From: Epiperipatus broadwayi
Lineage: Eukaryota; Onychophora; Udeonychophora; Euonychophora; Peripatidae
Length of the DNA: 64,000 nt
Reading direction: 5' to 3'
NCBI GenBank assembly: GCA_028023455.1
Contig: JAQFVV010012536.1
Location: 2,684,001-2,748,000, forward strand
The notes beneath the pieces were generated by a model. That model had not been told where the DNA came from and searched no databases. It worked only from the letters and a program-made list of their open reading frames with translations. The stretch's first letter is position 1. Each line of letters begins with the position of its first letter. Of the stretch, positions 61,301 to 64,000 are shown piece by piece. Made by a program: the position numbers and the translations under genes.

Positions 61301-62288
61301 GATCCAGATGGTGGTCTGTTATTGATGATAAACTGAGACAAGTTTCAATGGAACGCCACATTACTATTAGAATTCTGGCCAGTAAATGGAACCACACCCA
61401 TCCTGAATTAGTCAACTTTCTACATTCTTTGGAAAGTCTAAATGGAATTTTAGGCATCCATATAGAAACGGTACTGATTTTTGTGTTTTCCTAAAGGTTT
61501 GTGATGATGGTGTTTTAATTGTATTTATATATTGGGACTATTTCCATCTTCTAATATGCATATTGAATGTCCTTACAAAAATTTAACTTTATTCAAATAT
61601 TCCAAATATACTTGACTATTAGTAATAGCACATCAAAAGTATTAATCTCCCCTTTTCTTCGGGTGTTGCTGGCCTGACCAGTGACAGCACTAGCATGGGA
61701 TCAAAAATTGGAGAAATCAGGAGGAACTCGATAGACAAGTGTATGAAATTTCTGATTGTTGCCTTTGGCAGGATGGCTCAGTTGGTTAGAGCGTTATCTT
61801 AATTAAAATTTGATATCAAGAATCTAAGGGTCCAGGTTCGATTCCCATGCTAGTACTATCACTGGTCAGGCCAGCAACACCTGAAGAAGAGGGGAGAATA
61901 ATAATATCTCTTGAAACATTGTGCATATACTAACCTGTTTGGTGTGCTATTACTAACAGTTGAATGCATTTGGAATATTTAAATAAAAATTACATTTTTC
62001 TAAAGACATTCAATACTCGTTCATATTAGATGACAGAAATAGTCCAAACAATAAATACAACAGGTGCTGATTTTGGAGATGGTTGGTGGATTTTCTGTTG
62101 AATGTGTGATTTATTTATTTTTGTTCATTTGTTTAATTTATACAGCACTTTGTTCCATAATTATTGATTCCATTTTTTTTTAAAGAAATTATTTGAAGTT
62201 CCTTCGTTCACTGAAGCAGAAGCCAAAATCCCATATGCTAGAGTTAACCATAACAAGTACATGGTGACAGATAATGCAGTTTATATTG
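22173..62288 (+). CDS. PLD3: PLD3/PLD4-like phospholipase D family gene, partial, five exons
   Basis: Joined exons 22173-22306, 57352-57552, 60875-61014, 61308-61470 and 62186-62288 give about 246 residues that align end to end with the vertebrate PLD3/PLD4 group. Visible marks are HKD motif 1 (HTKMWLVDN...GSANTDWRS), VKELGV, NCSC, the LCP block ([10 protein letters not shown]), and the start of HKD motif 2 ([15 protein letters not shown]). Members of this family are type II membrane glycoproteins of the endolysosome. PLD3 and PLD4 act as 5'-3' exonucleases on single-stranded nucleic acids, and roles in lysosomal lipid synthesis are also reported. Five N-glycosylation sequons (NCS, NAS, NDT, NST, NHT) fit a luminal protein. 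Both HKD motifs keep His and Lys, unlike PLD5-type pseudoenzymes, so activity is expected. The cytoplasmic tail, membrane anchor and first part of the luminal domain lie upstream. The GTSNW-type continuation of HKD2 must lie beyond the window. Introns are 35,045, 3,322, 293 and 715 bp. PLD3 versus PLD4 cannot be resolved for an invertebrate. Confidence 0.93.
22592..23155. repeat. Foldback plus internal direct repeat in the PLD intron
   Basis: AAATCACCCTCCCAAATATTA (from 22599) returns inverted as TAATATTTGGGTGGTTGATTT (23031-23051). A unit ending GTTGGGAGTTAGAAAAGTTTC and AAATGACTAATGTTG (22832-22893) recurs at 23080-23152. No recognised family. Confidence 0.6.
23156..23975. other. Intron sequence, no feature recognised
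   Basis: AT-rich PLD intron sequence with no supported feature. Confidence 0.4.
23979..24104. repeat. (TA)n tract and 47-bp tandem duplication
   Basis: (TA)n at 23979-24001 is followed by two near-identical 47-bp units (AGAAATTATTTATTTATCC from 24019 and 24066). Confidence 0.85.
24488..25045. repeat. Family C' foldback with a ribozyme-like core in each arm
   Basis: Ends CAAAGAGCTTTGC and GCAAAGCTCTTTG. Inverted arms are about 24488-24650 and 24890-25045. The single-copy middle shares TCTGAAATTTTCAGAC and GCAATATAACATCACTTAA with family C (59298-60158). Confidence 0.85.
24910..24953 (+). ncRNA. Hammerhead-like motif, family C', right arm
   Basis: CTGAGGA (24915-24921), stem II GTGC-CAAA-GCAT, AAAAC where GAAAC is required, stem III around ACCATCGGT, GTC, TGG. 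The left-arm copy on the minus strand (CTGAGGA at 24616-24610) also has AAAAC. The G12 to A change in both arms should inactivate it. Confidence 0.45.
25050..27155. other. Intron sequence; contains a 30-bp perfect palindrome
   Basis: 25728-25757 is a perfect 30-bp palindrome, GAATTCATTTTCTAA followed by its reverse complement. A B-box-like GAGTTCGATCC lies at about 25245-25255 without a convincing A box. The segment 25840-26200 is less AT-rich but has no intact frame. Confidence 0.45.
27162..27280. repeat. 60-bp tandem repeat, two copies
   Basis: CTTAAAGGGCATAAGACTTG...ACAAGCCGCCATA at 27162 recurs as CTTAAAGGGCAGTAAGACTT...GCAAGCCACCATA at 27221. Confidence 0.7.
27285..28645. other. Intron sequence, no feature recognised
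   Basis: The 84-codon frame at 27359-27613 has no recognisable domain; otherwise AT-rich with no supported feature. Confidence 0.4.
28648..28842 (+). repeat. Family B element, partial
   Basis: Damaged core CTGACTAGTGTTGGTTTAGC then ATGAAATATGTATATTGG, then the tRNA-like tail GTGATCAAGGGTATCAGCAG...GAGTTCAAACCCC and GCAGGTATGAAAAAGCCTGT. Confidence 0.7.
28944..29710 (+). pseudogene. RTE-type LINE reverse transcriptase relic, 5' truncated
   Basis: Begins inside the RT domain: [20 protein letters not shown] carries the catalytic FADD box. It continues with [20 protein letters not shown], then (after stops and frameshifts) [53 protein letters not shown], and a C-terminus ending [12 protein letters not shown]. 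This is the standard 3' half of an RTE-clade endonuclease/reverse transcriptase. A short deletion lies after LSDESM, and the frame breaks at 29175 and near 29280-29430. The 5' truncation is typical of target-primed reverse transcription. Dead copy. Confidence 0.9.
29712..33290. other. Intron sequence, no gene supported
   Basis: A perfect 20-bp palindrome (CATATCTGCATGCAGATATG) lies at 30664-30683. Less AT-rich islands are at 31380-31550, 31735-31800 and 32590-32830. The last holds a 143-codon frame (32573-33004) without domain similarity, composition-consistent start or splice context, so I do not call it a gene. Confidence 0.4.
33301..34080 (+). mobile_element. PLE relic: GIY-YIG coding flanked by a long inverted repeat of its own 3' end
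   Basis: Inverted arms of about 255 bp (33301-33560 and 33791-34078) enclose GIY-YIG coding 33570-33786 ([34 protein letters not shown]). After an in-frame stop, the frame runs on into the right arm: [40 protein letters not shown], which is the C-terminal part of a GIY-YIG domain. So the right arm is the true 3' end and the left arm is an inverted copy of it. The reverse transcriptase is missing. It resembles the minus-strand fragment at 9480-9860. Confidence 0.8.
34090..35125. other. Intron sequence, no feature recognised
   Basis: Contains (TA)n at 34853-34872; otherwise nothing supported. Confidence 0.4.
35128..35592. repeat. Family B foldback
   Basis: Left arm 35128-35290 (reversed) and right arm 35300-35592. 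Shared blocks include GATTATCATCTTCCACACAT, CAGTGCTCAGGTTATATTAA, and CTTCATACTTTAATGGACAG. The left-arm core keeps CTGATGA, GTGCT-GGTTC-AGCAC but loses GAAA. The right-arm core CTGATGA (35457-35463) has AAAAT for GAAAT. The tail ends GTGTTCAAAACCCC. Confidence 0.8.
35600..36478. other. Intron sequence, no feature recognised
   Basis: Nothing supported. Confidence 0.4.
36480..36850 (-). pseudogene. RTE-type LINE 3' end, diverged
   Basis: On the minus strand the end reads ...[18 protein letters not shown], that is the LGExFxLQWIE-like C-terminus followed by the (GAT)n-type tail seen at 58920-58937. Upstream coding is too decayed to read through. It is an older copy than 28944-29710. Confidence 0.6.
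36880..37055. repeat. PLE terminal repeat, short foldback
   Basis: AGTTTGTGATGATGGTGTTT, GACTATTTCCATCATCTAATAT, ATTGAATGTCTTTAGAAAAA match the left arm at 61487-61600. A shortened inverted arm (TTAGACGATGGAAATAGTCC, AAACAATAAA) closes it. Confidence 0.7.
37159..37419. repeat. 261-bp foldback (MITE-like)
   Basis: CCTTCTAGGTA...ACGTATTTACTTTGCTAT...CATGACGTTTCTATGCGCTG (37159-37224) is inverted at 37347-37419. The spacer carries a GGGGGGG run and GTCAACGCATAGCAC. No ribozyme core. Confidence 0.75.
37425..38154. other. Intron sequence, no feature recognised
   Basis: AT-rich, with (TA)n near 37460. Confidence 0.4.
38165..38320. repeat. 46-bp tandem hairpin repeat, three copies
   Basis: TAGAAAG...GTTAACTCGGAGTT...CTTTCTA starts at 38197, 38243 and 38289, an exact 46-bp spacing. 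Each unit boundary can form a CTTTCTA/TAGAAAG hairpin. Confidence 0.75.
38668..39530 (+). pseudogene. Merlin (IS1016/ISXO2-like) DDE transposase, broken by one stop and one frameshift
   Basis: A 287-codon-scale frame of expected length. The N-terminal zinc-ribbon-like region has Cys at residues 29, 31, 34, 48 and 57 and the RKGSWFEE signature at about 60-67. A helix-turn-helix-like region follows (about 85-106). The first catalytic Asp is D135 in [11 protein letters not shown], the second is in [11 protein letters not shown], and the Glu is in [11 protein letters not shown], in the order of the DDE_Tnp_IS1595 (ISXO2-like) family. The TGA at 39187-39189 reads as an Arg-codon (CGA to TGA) change in the conserved PVPxR position. 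Coding resumes in the same frame ([12 protein letters not shown]) and shifts frame near 39220-39235, then runs to TAG at 39528. Only two lesions make it a young pseudogene. It lies inside the PLD intron, same strand. Terminal inverted repeats are not clear. Confidence 0.92.
39655..41510. repeat. Higher-order satellite, about 80-bp monomers in a 450-510-bp unit
   Basis: Monomers carry AATAATTGTTGTCGGCAATC, AAATGTAAAC..., AAAGTAACGT, ATTATTTAA and a C/A-rich stretch (ACACAAAAAAACACCCC). The monomer motif occurs near 39660, 40101, 40161, 40238, 40520, 40599, 40684, 40767, 40818, 41020, 41112 and 41196. A longer unit is marked by TATTGTCCCATTGTCAAAAA at 40441, 40950 and 41403, giving spacings of 509 and 453. 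It starts right after the Merlin pseudogene. Apparent frames inside are artefacts of A-rich repeats. Confidence 0.85.
41515..45040. other. Intron sequence, no gene supported
   Basis: A less AT-rich island at 41515-41875 holds a 114-codon minus-strand frame (41870-41526) with no recognisable domain. A second island is at 42340-42640. No splice-consistent exon is identified in either. Confidence 0.35.
45045..45130 (+). repeat. Possible tRNA-like SINE head (family E)
   Basis: TGGTGCATTGGTAGAGTGAC then AGACTTTGGAG resembles an A-box region. A related block is at 58968-59060 and a weaker one at 55312-55400. The B box is not clear. Confidence 0.35.
45318..45376. repeat. Family A terminal fragment
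   Basis: GAGGCAAAACTCTCCATGCAG then AAGCATAAAGAATAGAGATC and ACATGATG, the joined outer ends of family A. Confidence 0.6.
45888..46165. repeat. About 97-bp tandem repeat, three copies
   Basis: Units share AGTAAAACTTTATTTAAAAA, CAGTTTATTAGAATATTGG, CCTCCAGTATGCTTAGTGAG and TAAAAGGAG. Confidence 0.8.
46741..46945. repeat. Minisatellite with GCTGAAATCATCGATGGA core
   Basis: Six diverged copies of an 18-bp core separated by variable A-rich spacers, with a period of roughly 30-45 bp. Cores are better conserved than spacers. Confidence 0.8.
46990..47265. repeat. 196-bp spaced direct repeat
   Basis: ACCCTCCCTCCTCCCACATG, GAGCATTAAAATGAAAAATGG...CAGTACATTT (46994-47066) recurs at 47190-47262. Confidence 0.65.
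47270..48109. other. Intron sequence, no feature recognised
   Basis: Nothing supported. Confidence 0.4.
48110..48244 (+). mobile_element. Minimal tRNA-only SINE with perfect 13-bp target duplication
   Basis: AATAAAAGAATTT flanks both sides (48110-48122 and 48232-48244). Between them, 48128-48207 folds as a tRNA-like: acceptor GCATTGG with CTGATGC, a D-arm region GTGGTCGAGAGGTC, an anticodon-like arm with an enlarged loop, and the T arm CGGG-TTCACTT-CCCG. The tail is only TATGACACATGAG plus A-rich sequence. The same unit is at 63502-63584. Confidence 0.85.
48245..48738. other. Intron sequence, no feature recognised
   Basis: Very AT-rich; nothing supported. Confidence 0.4.
48740..49180 (+). 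pseudogene. PLE linker plus GIY-YIG endonuclease fragment
   Basis: Frame: [36 protein letters not shown], a stop, then [18 protein letters not shown] and [13 protein letters not shown]-x-GVVYKI...C-AVYxGE is the usual junction between the PLE linker and its GIY-YIG nuclease. After a frameshift, coding continues to [32 protein letters not shown]. It differs from the 11.9-kb and 33.5-kb copies, so it belongs to another PLE subfamily. Confidence 0.8.
49185..49580. other. Intron sequence, no feature recognised
   Basis: Nothing supported. Confidence 0.4.
49586..49672 (+). repeat. Family C-like fragment with damaged ribozyme core
   Basis: CACCTCA, TTGAGGA (49594-49600; C3 to T), AGC-CAGTA-GCA, GAAAC, CGCTC, TGGGG. 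The order is the same as in families A and C, but both the core C3 and the cleavage triplet are changed. Confidence 0.5.
49675..50105. other. Very AT-rich intron sequence, no feature recognised
   Basis: Nothing supported. Confidence 0.4.
50107..50912. repeat. Family B foldback, full length
   Basis: Left arm 50107-50440 and right arm 50555-50912 are inverted. Each has, from outside in: a tRNA-like tail (GAACTCAGACTTTC / reverse), the ribozyme region, TAATGGACAGGCTTCAATCT-like sequence, and TCCATATCATTAAAAATC. Single-copy middle about 50440-50555. Confidence 0.85.
50180..50240 (-). ncRNA. Hammerhead ribozyme motif, family B, near-intact
   Basis: Minus strand: CCAA, CTGATGA (50220-50214), stem II ATGCT-GGTTA-AGCAT (five pairs), GAAA, an A/T-only stem III, ATA triplet, TTGG pairing with CCAA. 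All core bases are present. The right-arm copy (about 50765-50800) is damaged, with two bases missing after TTGATG. Confidence 0.65.
50915..51610. other. Intron sequence with one hammerhead-like PLE end fragment
   Basis: At 51049-51100: CTGAAGA, AGTCCGCTAGTCAGTT, GAAACTATCACGTATTAAAT, AAAGGATTGTG. This has the order CUGANGA...GAAAC and the style of a PLE 3' end, but stem II does not pair well. The rest shows nothing. Confidence 0.4.
51612..52206. repeat. Family B foldback
   Basis: Inverted arms of about 240 bp (51620-51870 and 51965-52205) plus a direct partial copy in the centre. The left-arm core (minus, 51759-51715) has stem II GTGCT-GGTTC-AGCAC and GAAA intact but GTGATGA for CTGATGA. 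The right-arm core (about 52098-52135) is AATAATGA...GAAATACGGACATTGG. Both are likely dead. Confidence 0.85.
52210..52650. other. Intron sequence, no feature recognised
   Basis: Nothing supported. Confidence 0.4.
52655..52928 (+). repeat. Family A, right half
   Basis: GAAAATATTATTGTGTTTTC, GCTGGAGGTTGCATTAGATC, a damaged core (CTAATAA...GAAAATAGTCTGGGG), then the arm to GGAGAGTTTTGCC. Confidence 0.8.
52930..53415. other. Intron sequence, no feature recognised
   Basis: Nothing supported. Confidence 0.4.
53418..54040. repeat. Family A foldback, full length, best-preserved ribozyme
   Basis: Left arm 53418-53580, right arm 53820-54003, middle with GGCTATGGTTATTAAAGAAC and GGGTTCAGACCC, spaced like A and B boxes. 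Both ends have AGGCAAAAC.../...TTTTGCCTGTTTTAA plus a TA microsatellite near each terminus. It runs straight into PLE-derived sequence at 54045. Confidence 0.85.
53835..53893 (+). ncRNA. Hammerhead ribozyme motif, family A, complete stem I
   Basis: ATCCAA (53835-53840), GGCT, CCTCA, CTGATGA (53850-53856), stem II GGC-CATAA-GTC with flanking A and A, GAAAC, TA, GTC (53877-53879), TGGGG, ATA, TTGGAT (53888-53893). CCTCA pairs with TGGGG and ATCCAA pairs perfectly with TTGGAT, leaving a GGCT/ATA internal loop. This is the extended type I layout in which the stem I internal loop can touch the stem II loop. The A/A closing of stem II is non-canonical. Confidence 0.65.
54045..54372 (+). pseudogene. 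PLE GIY-YIG C-terminal coding remnant
   Basis: Nucleotide alignment to 12005-12285: AAAGAACACAAACTAATGAT, AGCAGACATTGTGTGAACTA, CTATTGGATAGAGAGGCAAA, and ACATAATGTCTGGAAGCCTC. Several indels break the frame. It ends GAAATTTCTACTGACTGATG just before the tRNA-like module, exactly as at 12.28 kb. Confidence 0.75.
54376..54465 (+). repeat. tRNA-like module at PLE 3' end, copy 3
   Basis: TTTGACAGAATAGCTCAGATGGTTAGAAT (A-box region, close to TAGCTCAGTTGG) and AAGCTTGACTTCTATGCTAG (decayed B box). Confidence 0.65.
54466..54780. repeat. PLE tail, hammerhead-like core and terminal repeat
   Basis: TTGGTTAGGCGAGCAACA, CTTGAAGAAGAGTGG, CGAAACATTATA, then GACATTCAACATTTAATAAT, AGATGATGGAAATAATCC, the same terminal block as at 36880-37055 and 61487-62068. 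Confidence 0.6.
54785..57025. other. Intron sequence; one hairpin at a GT repeat
   Basis: At 56145-56199 a (GT)n run continues into GTGCGGGTA, which pairs with TACCGCACACACC, giving a strong hairpin. No gene supported. Confidence 0.4.
57027..57262. repeat. (ATTT)n, poly-G and degenerate GATA/GGTA tracts
   Basis: (ATTT)n ending in T-run then 11 G (57061-57071), followed by GATAGATAGATT, GATAGATAGATAG and GGTAGTCAGGTA-type tetranucleotides to about 57260, 90 bp before the exon at 57352. Confidence 0.85.
57352..57552 (+). CDS. PLD3: PLD3-like exon, inter-HKD region
   Basis: Phase-0 exon of 67 codons starting [15 protein letters not shown] and ending TNSTAYLA. It continues exactly where the 22173-22306 exon stops, although 35 kb separates them. 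Acceptor TTTTTTTGCAG, donor GCA/GTAAGA. It carries four N-glycosylation sequons (NCS, NAS, NDT, NST), as expected for the luminal face of a lysosomal protein. A degenerate GATA/GGTA tetranucleotide tract lies directly upstream. Confidence 0.95.
57800..57942. repeat. Family A, collapsed foldback
   Basis: AGGCAAAACTCTCCATACAG to GGAGAAGGCTTGTGCC (left arm), then directly TACTGTATGGAGAGTTTTGCC (right end) and TAAGAGATGGTGATCATATG. Confidence 0.8.
57985..58315 (+). repeat. Family B element, right half, with intact ribozyme
   Basis: From AATATTGGCATCAACAAGGC through GAAGCCTGTCTGTTAAAG, the ribozyme region, and the tRNA-like tail to GTCTGAGTTCAAGTCC. An RTE fragment follows within 40 bp. Confidence 0.85.
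58156..58217 (+). ncRNA. Hammerhead ribozyme, family B, all core positions intact
   Basis: ATGATC (58156-58161), CCAA (58169-58172), CTGATGA (58173-58179), stem II GTGCT-GGTTA-AGCAC (58180-58194, five pairs with G10.1-C11.1), GAA, stem III ATA/TGT around CA, GTA triplet (58204-58206), TTGG (58207-58210) pairing with CCAA, GATCAT (58212-58217) pairing perfectly with ATGATC. Predicted cleavage after A58206. This satisfies the full type I hammerhead consensus, with an asymmetric internal loop in stem I. Stem III is short, and one of its three pairs is a wobble, so dimerisation may be needed. Confidence 0.8.
58350..58940 (+). pseudogene. RTE-type LINE 3' fragment
   Basis: Starts at YLGQII-like coding, then [40 protein letters not shown]. 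After a frameshift in a T-run (58527-58534) comes [11 protein letters not shown]-like coding, then [14 protein letters not shown] and the LQWINNG-type end, closing with (GAT)n at 58920-58937. Same family as 28944-29710, truncated further 5'. Confidence 0.85.
58968..59060 (+). repeat. Possible tRNA-like SINE head (family E)
   Basis: TGGTTGATGGTAAAGTATCAGACTTTGG...GGTCATTGGATCATTTACAC; shares AGACTTTGGAGC and spacing with 45045-45130. Confidence 0.35.
59375..59430 (-). ncRNA. Hammerhead ribozyme motif, family C, first of a tandem pair
   Basis: Minus strand: ACA, CTGAGGA (59417-59411), stem II AAGC-CAATA-GCTT (four pairs), GAAAC, TG, GTC, TGAGGATGG. The core and cleavage triplet are intact; stem I is weakened by one change (compare CTTCA/TGAGG at 60030). 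Confidence 0.6.
59492..59547 (-). ncRNA. Hammerhead ribozyme motif, family C, second of a tandem pair
   Basis: Same sequence as the 59375-59430 motif, with CTGAGGA at 59534-59528, exactly 117 bp away on the same strand. Two cores in tandem is the arrangement that allows dimeric ribozymes when stem III is too short. Confidence 0.6.
60160..60870. other. Intron sequence with GGAT-type microsatellite
   Basis: GGATGGATGGATGAATGAAT-type tract near 60640-60700; the 74-codon minus-strand frame at 60528-60304 has no recognised domain. Confidence 0.4.
60875..61014 (+). CDS. PLD3: PLD3-like exon, PPPLCP block
   Basis: Phase-0 start after TTTCTTTTCAG. It has 46 codons plus AG of a split Arg codon. It begins [19 protein letters not shown] and includes the strand [20 protein letters not shown], matching the family block before the second HKD domain. 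The donor is AAG/GTAATA. Confidence 0.95.
61308..61470 (+). CDS. PLD3: PLD3-like exon before HKD motif 2
   Basis: The first base completes AG|A (Arg), followed by 54 codons [17 protein letters not shown]... to ...GILGIHIET. It corresponds to the family FW..IDD.LR....ER.V..R.L.S.W segment and contains one sequon (NHT). Acceptor GATCCAG, donor ACG/GTACTG. The intron before it is only 293 bp. Confidence 0.95.
61487..62068. repeat. PLE-derived foldback with tRNA-like module in the centre
   Basis: Left arm 61487-61713 (AAGGTTTGTGATGATGGTG, CTATTTCCATCTTC, TATTGAATGTCC, CCCCTTTTCTTCGGGTGTTG, CTAGCATGGGAT) is the reverse of the right arm 61840-62068. The centre keeps GGAGGAACTCGATAGACAAG, matching the end of the PLE reading frame at 12240-12275, and the tRNA-like module. 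It lies inside a 715-bp PLD intron, so this insertion makes up most of that intron. Confidence 0.85.
61761..61850 (+). repeat. tRNA-like module at PLE 3' end, copy 4, consensus Pol III boxes
   Basis: A box TGGCTCAGTTGG (61774-61785) and B box GGTTCGATTCC (61835-61845) both match the tRNA consensus exactly. The interval between them is 49 bp, longer than in ordinary intronless tRNAs, and acceptor-stem pairing is poor. Downstream come GGTCAGGCCAGCAACACC, CTGAAGAAGAG (61881) and TTGAAACATTGTG. Confidence 0.8.
62186..62288 (+). CDS. PLD3: PLD3-like exon with start of HKD motif 2
   Basis: Thirty-four codons plus one base after the acceptor TTTTTTTTTAAAG. The sequence KLFEVP...[22 protein letters not shown] has the second HxK (NHNKYMVTD). 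The donor ATTG/GTAAGA cuts inside the Gly codon. The conserved GTSNWSxxYF continuation is not found in the remaining 1.7 kb, so the next intron runs past the window end. Confidence 0.95.
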
Positions 62289-62319
62289 GTAAGAAAAAAA
62301 TATACTTATTATGATGTGG

Positions 62320-62350
<31 letters not shown>

Positions 62351-62352
62351 CA
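62320..62352. repeat. (TA)n(TG)n microsatellite
   Basis: TATATA...TGTGTGTGTG, 30 bp after the donor of the last recognised exon. Confidence 0.9.
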
Positions 62353-62411
62353 TGTATGTTGGAAGTGTCTCTTCACACATACATTATTGGATTAATACAT
62401 TAAATTTATTA

Positions 62412-62882
62412 AAACAGGCAAAACTCTCCATACAGTAGTGCCACTCGGTGCCAACCAGAGTAATCAATGGATGCCAGAAGGCTTGTGCATAAAATCCCCA
62501 TCTAGTGCCTACTCATCCAATATCCAAGGCTCCTCACTGACAAAAGCCACAAGCCAGAAACTAGTCTGGCCAGAGTAATCAATGGATGCCAGAAGGCGTG
62601 TGCATAAAATTCCCATCTAGTGCCTACTCATCCAATATCTCCAGACTAGTTTCTGACTTGTGGCCTTCGTCAGTGAGGAGCCTCAAGCCAGAAACTAATC
62701 TGGAGATATTGGACAAGTAGGCACTAGATGGGGATTTTATGCACAAGTTTTCTGGCAACCATTGATTATTCTGGCTTGCATTTAGTGGCAATACTGTATG
62801 GAGAGTTTTAACTGTTTTAATAACAGATATAAGCAAGCATAAGAAATGGTAATTATGTGATGTTTATTGCCTTATATTAAAT
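62412..62882. repeat. Family A foldback with extra internal duplication
   Basis: Left arm 62416-62570, a second direct copy of its inner half (62572-62640), then the ribozyme-bearing segment and the right arm to 62835, ending GGAGAGTTTTAACTGTTTTA and AAGAAATGGTAATTATGTGA. Confidence 0.85.
62640..62690 (-). ncRNA. Hammerhead ribozyme motif, family A
   Basis: Minus strand: GGCTCCTCA, CTGACGA (62673-62667), GGC-CACAA-GTC, GAAAC, TA, GTC, TGG. N7 is C, which the consensus permits. The A/A closing of stem II is the same as in the other family A copies. Confidence 0.55.
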
Positions 62883-62884
62883 TT

Positions 62885-63468
62885 ACGTGCAGTTATCTAT
62901 CAATAAGTGTTTTAAAAGCGTAAGTGAATCACTTATGGTTAGATTTATCTTATTGTTAATATTTCTAAGTTTAATAAAATCATAAAGTATAATTACTGGT
63001 TTATCTAAATTGATACACAACATTACGCATAGTCATGGTAGTGATTAGAATCCTTCATGTACTAATATTTTGCCACTTAAATGAATTCTCACCTATTTCT
63101 TAGTCTGCGAAAATGCTGAGTACAATACTCTATCTTTTTTGTTATTTCAGGACTTATGTAAACATACAGGACTGTAGATAAATATGGGTATTCACCTTTA
63201 TTGTTAAAAGGAAGTTGCCTTGACTACAGATTGAGATTGTTGATCATTACTGGTATTGTTTAAATGTTAACTGCTTTCATGCATTTACAATTGTAAACCT
63301 ATTTAGCCTTCAGTATTACTAGCTTTATTATCTAAGTAATACCTAAGTTTAATGGAATTTGAAAGTTATAATTGATCATTTGTTGGTCTGCTTTCAGAAC
63401 AGGTTATATTTGCCTGTTTAATCAAGTTTATTTAAACTGCTTTGAATTACTAATTTTACTTTGTTTAA
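62885..63468. other. Intron sequence, no feature recognised
   Basis: No PLD exon found. The motif GTTGCCTTG...ACAGATTGAGAT occurs at 63206 and 63659, a loose 450-bp direct repeat. Confidence 0.4.
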
Positions 63469-63469
63469 T

Positions 63470-63603
63470 CAAATTGTAATTTTTTTTTTTTAAATGTCAT
63501 AGCATCGGCCGGGACGTGAACCCGCAACCCAGGCAACTGCCTGCAAATGCAAGGCAGTCGCGCTGGTCTCTCGACCACCAATGCAAGACAAATTGTAATT
63601 TTT
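63470..63603 (-). mobile_element. Minimal tRNA-only SINE with target duplication
   Basis: The tRNA-like body is 63584-63502 on the minus strand: acceptor GCATTGG with CCGATGC (seven pairs, one wobble), D-arm region GGTC-GAGA-GACC, arm CTGCC/GGCAG with an 11-base loop, T arm CGGG-TTCACGT-CCCG. The tail is only TATGACATTT plus poly-A. CAAATTGTAATTTT flanks both sides (63470-63483 and 63589-63602). Head (GTCNNGCATTGG) and tail match the 48110-48244 copy. Confidence 0.88.
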
Positions 63604-64000
63604 AGTGTCTATATAAACATATTAAATCATAGATAAAAATGGATATTATTAAAAAGAGGTTGCCTTGGCAACAGATTGAGATGGTTTATTGTTATTAATA
63701 TTGCTATTATTTAAGTGTTGACTGCTTTTATATATATAAATTAAATATATGAAGAAATAAAATCTATAGTATTTTTGAATATACGTGATAAAATTTTGCT
63801 ACGGTCGAAGTAGAATAAAAGTGAGTTAATTTTTAATCATCTGAACCAATCCACTCCAAGTTGAAATTAATGGAATTTTATTTATATATACATTGAGCTA
63901 TGTTGAATTTAAAATTTATATAAAGAAGAAAAATTATAAGATTTAAAGTCAAATTTTAAAATAATATTTTTACAAATCTAGAAATGATTAATCATTATAA
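63604..64000. other. Intron sequence, no feature recognised
   Basis: No exon signal before the window end. Confidence 0.4.

Noticed and set aside
61761-61850. Functional tRNA gene
   Set aside because: A and B boxes are consensus, but the acceptor stem does not pair, the box spacing is too long, and sister copies are attached to PLE sequence.
1-64000. CRISPR arrays, operons, riboswitches and other bacterial features
   Set aside because: The window is clearly a eukaryotic nuclear genome with spliced exons and retroelements; tandem repeats seen are satellites or minisatellites without spacer structure.
1-64000. Assignment to a cephalopod or another named phylum
   Set aside because: Dense SINE and PLE content suggested it, but none of the repeats is one I can tie to a particular lineage.

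Overview
This is an AT-rich, intron-containing, repeat-dense metazoan window, most likely from an invertebrate. It has consensus GT/AG introns, one 35-kb intron, RTE-type LINE relics, a Merlin (IS1016/ISXO2-like) transposase relic, many Penelope-like element (PLE) relics with GIY-YIG endonuclease coding, tRNA-like SINE heads, and microsatellites. I cannot assign the phylum from the sequence alone.

The only host gene I can support is a phospholipase-D family gene on the + strand, orthologous to the PLD3/PLD4 group. Five consecutive exons (22173-22306, 57352-57552, 60875-61014, 61308-61470, 62186-62288) have matching phases. They cover the protein from just before the first HKD motif to the start of the second. 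The N-terminal exons lie upstream of 22173 and the last exon or exons lie beyond 64000. Positions 22307-57351 form a single intron, so most repeats in the window sit inside this transcription unit.

The repeats have a clear theme. At least six dispersed families (called A, B, C, C', P and F here) contain a recognisable type I hammerhead ribozyme core: CUGANGA, a short stem-loop, GAAA, a tiny stem III, then a GUC or GUA cleavage triplet, with flanking strands that pair as stem I. Most copies are head-to-head inverted pairs (foldbacks) that would form long RNA hairpins. PLE relics with GIY-YIG coding lie among them. In three places the end of the GIY-YIG reading frame runs directly into a tRNA-like module with Pol III A and B boxes, then a hammerhead-like core; a fourth copy of the module lacks most of the coding part. 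The simplest reading is an autonomous PLE lineage plus several non-autonomous, ribozyme-bearing derivatives.

Layout: 0-6 kb, a tandem 0.7-kb repeat split by a 2.8-kb TG...CA insertion with a 4-bp target duplication; 6-17 kb, foldbacks and PLE pieces; 18.4-20.5 kb, a second TG...CA element; 22-57 kb, the PLD intron with an RTE relic, a PLE foldback, the Merlin pseudogene, a higher-order satellite (39.7-41.5 kb), minisatellites, a young tRNA-only SINE, and ribozyme-bearing foldbacks; 57-62 kb, four PLD exons interleaved with more of the same; 63.5 kb, a second young tRNA-only SINE with a clear target duplication.
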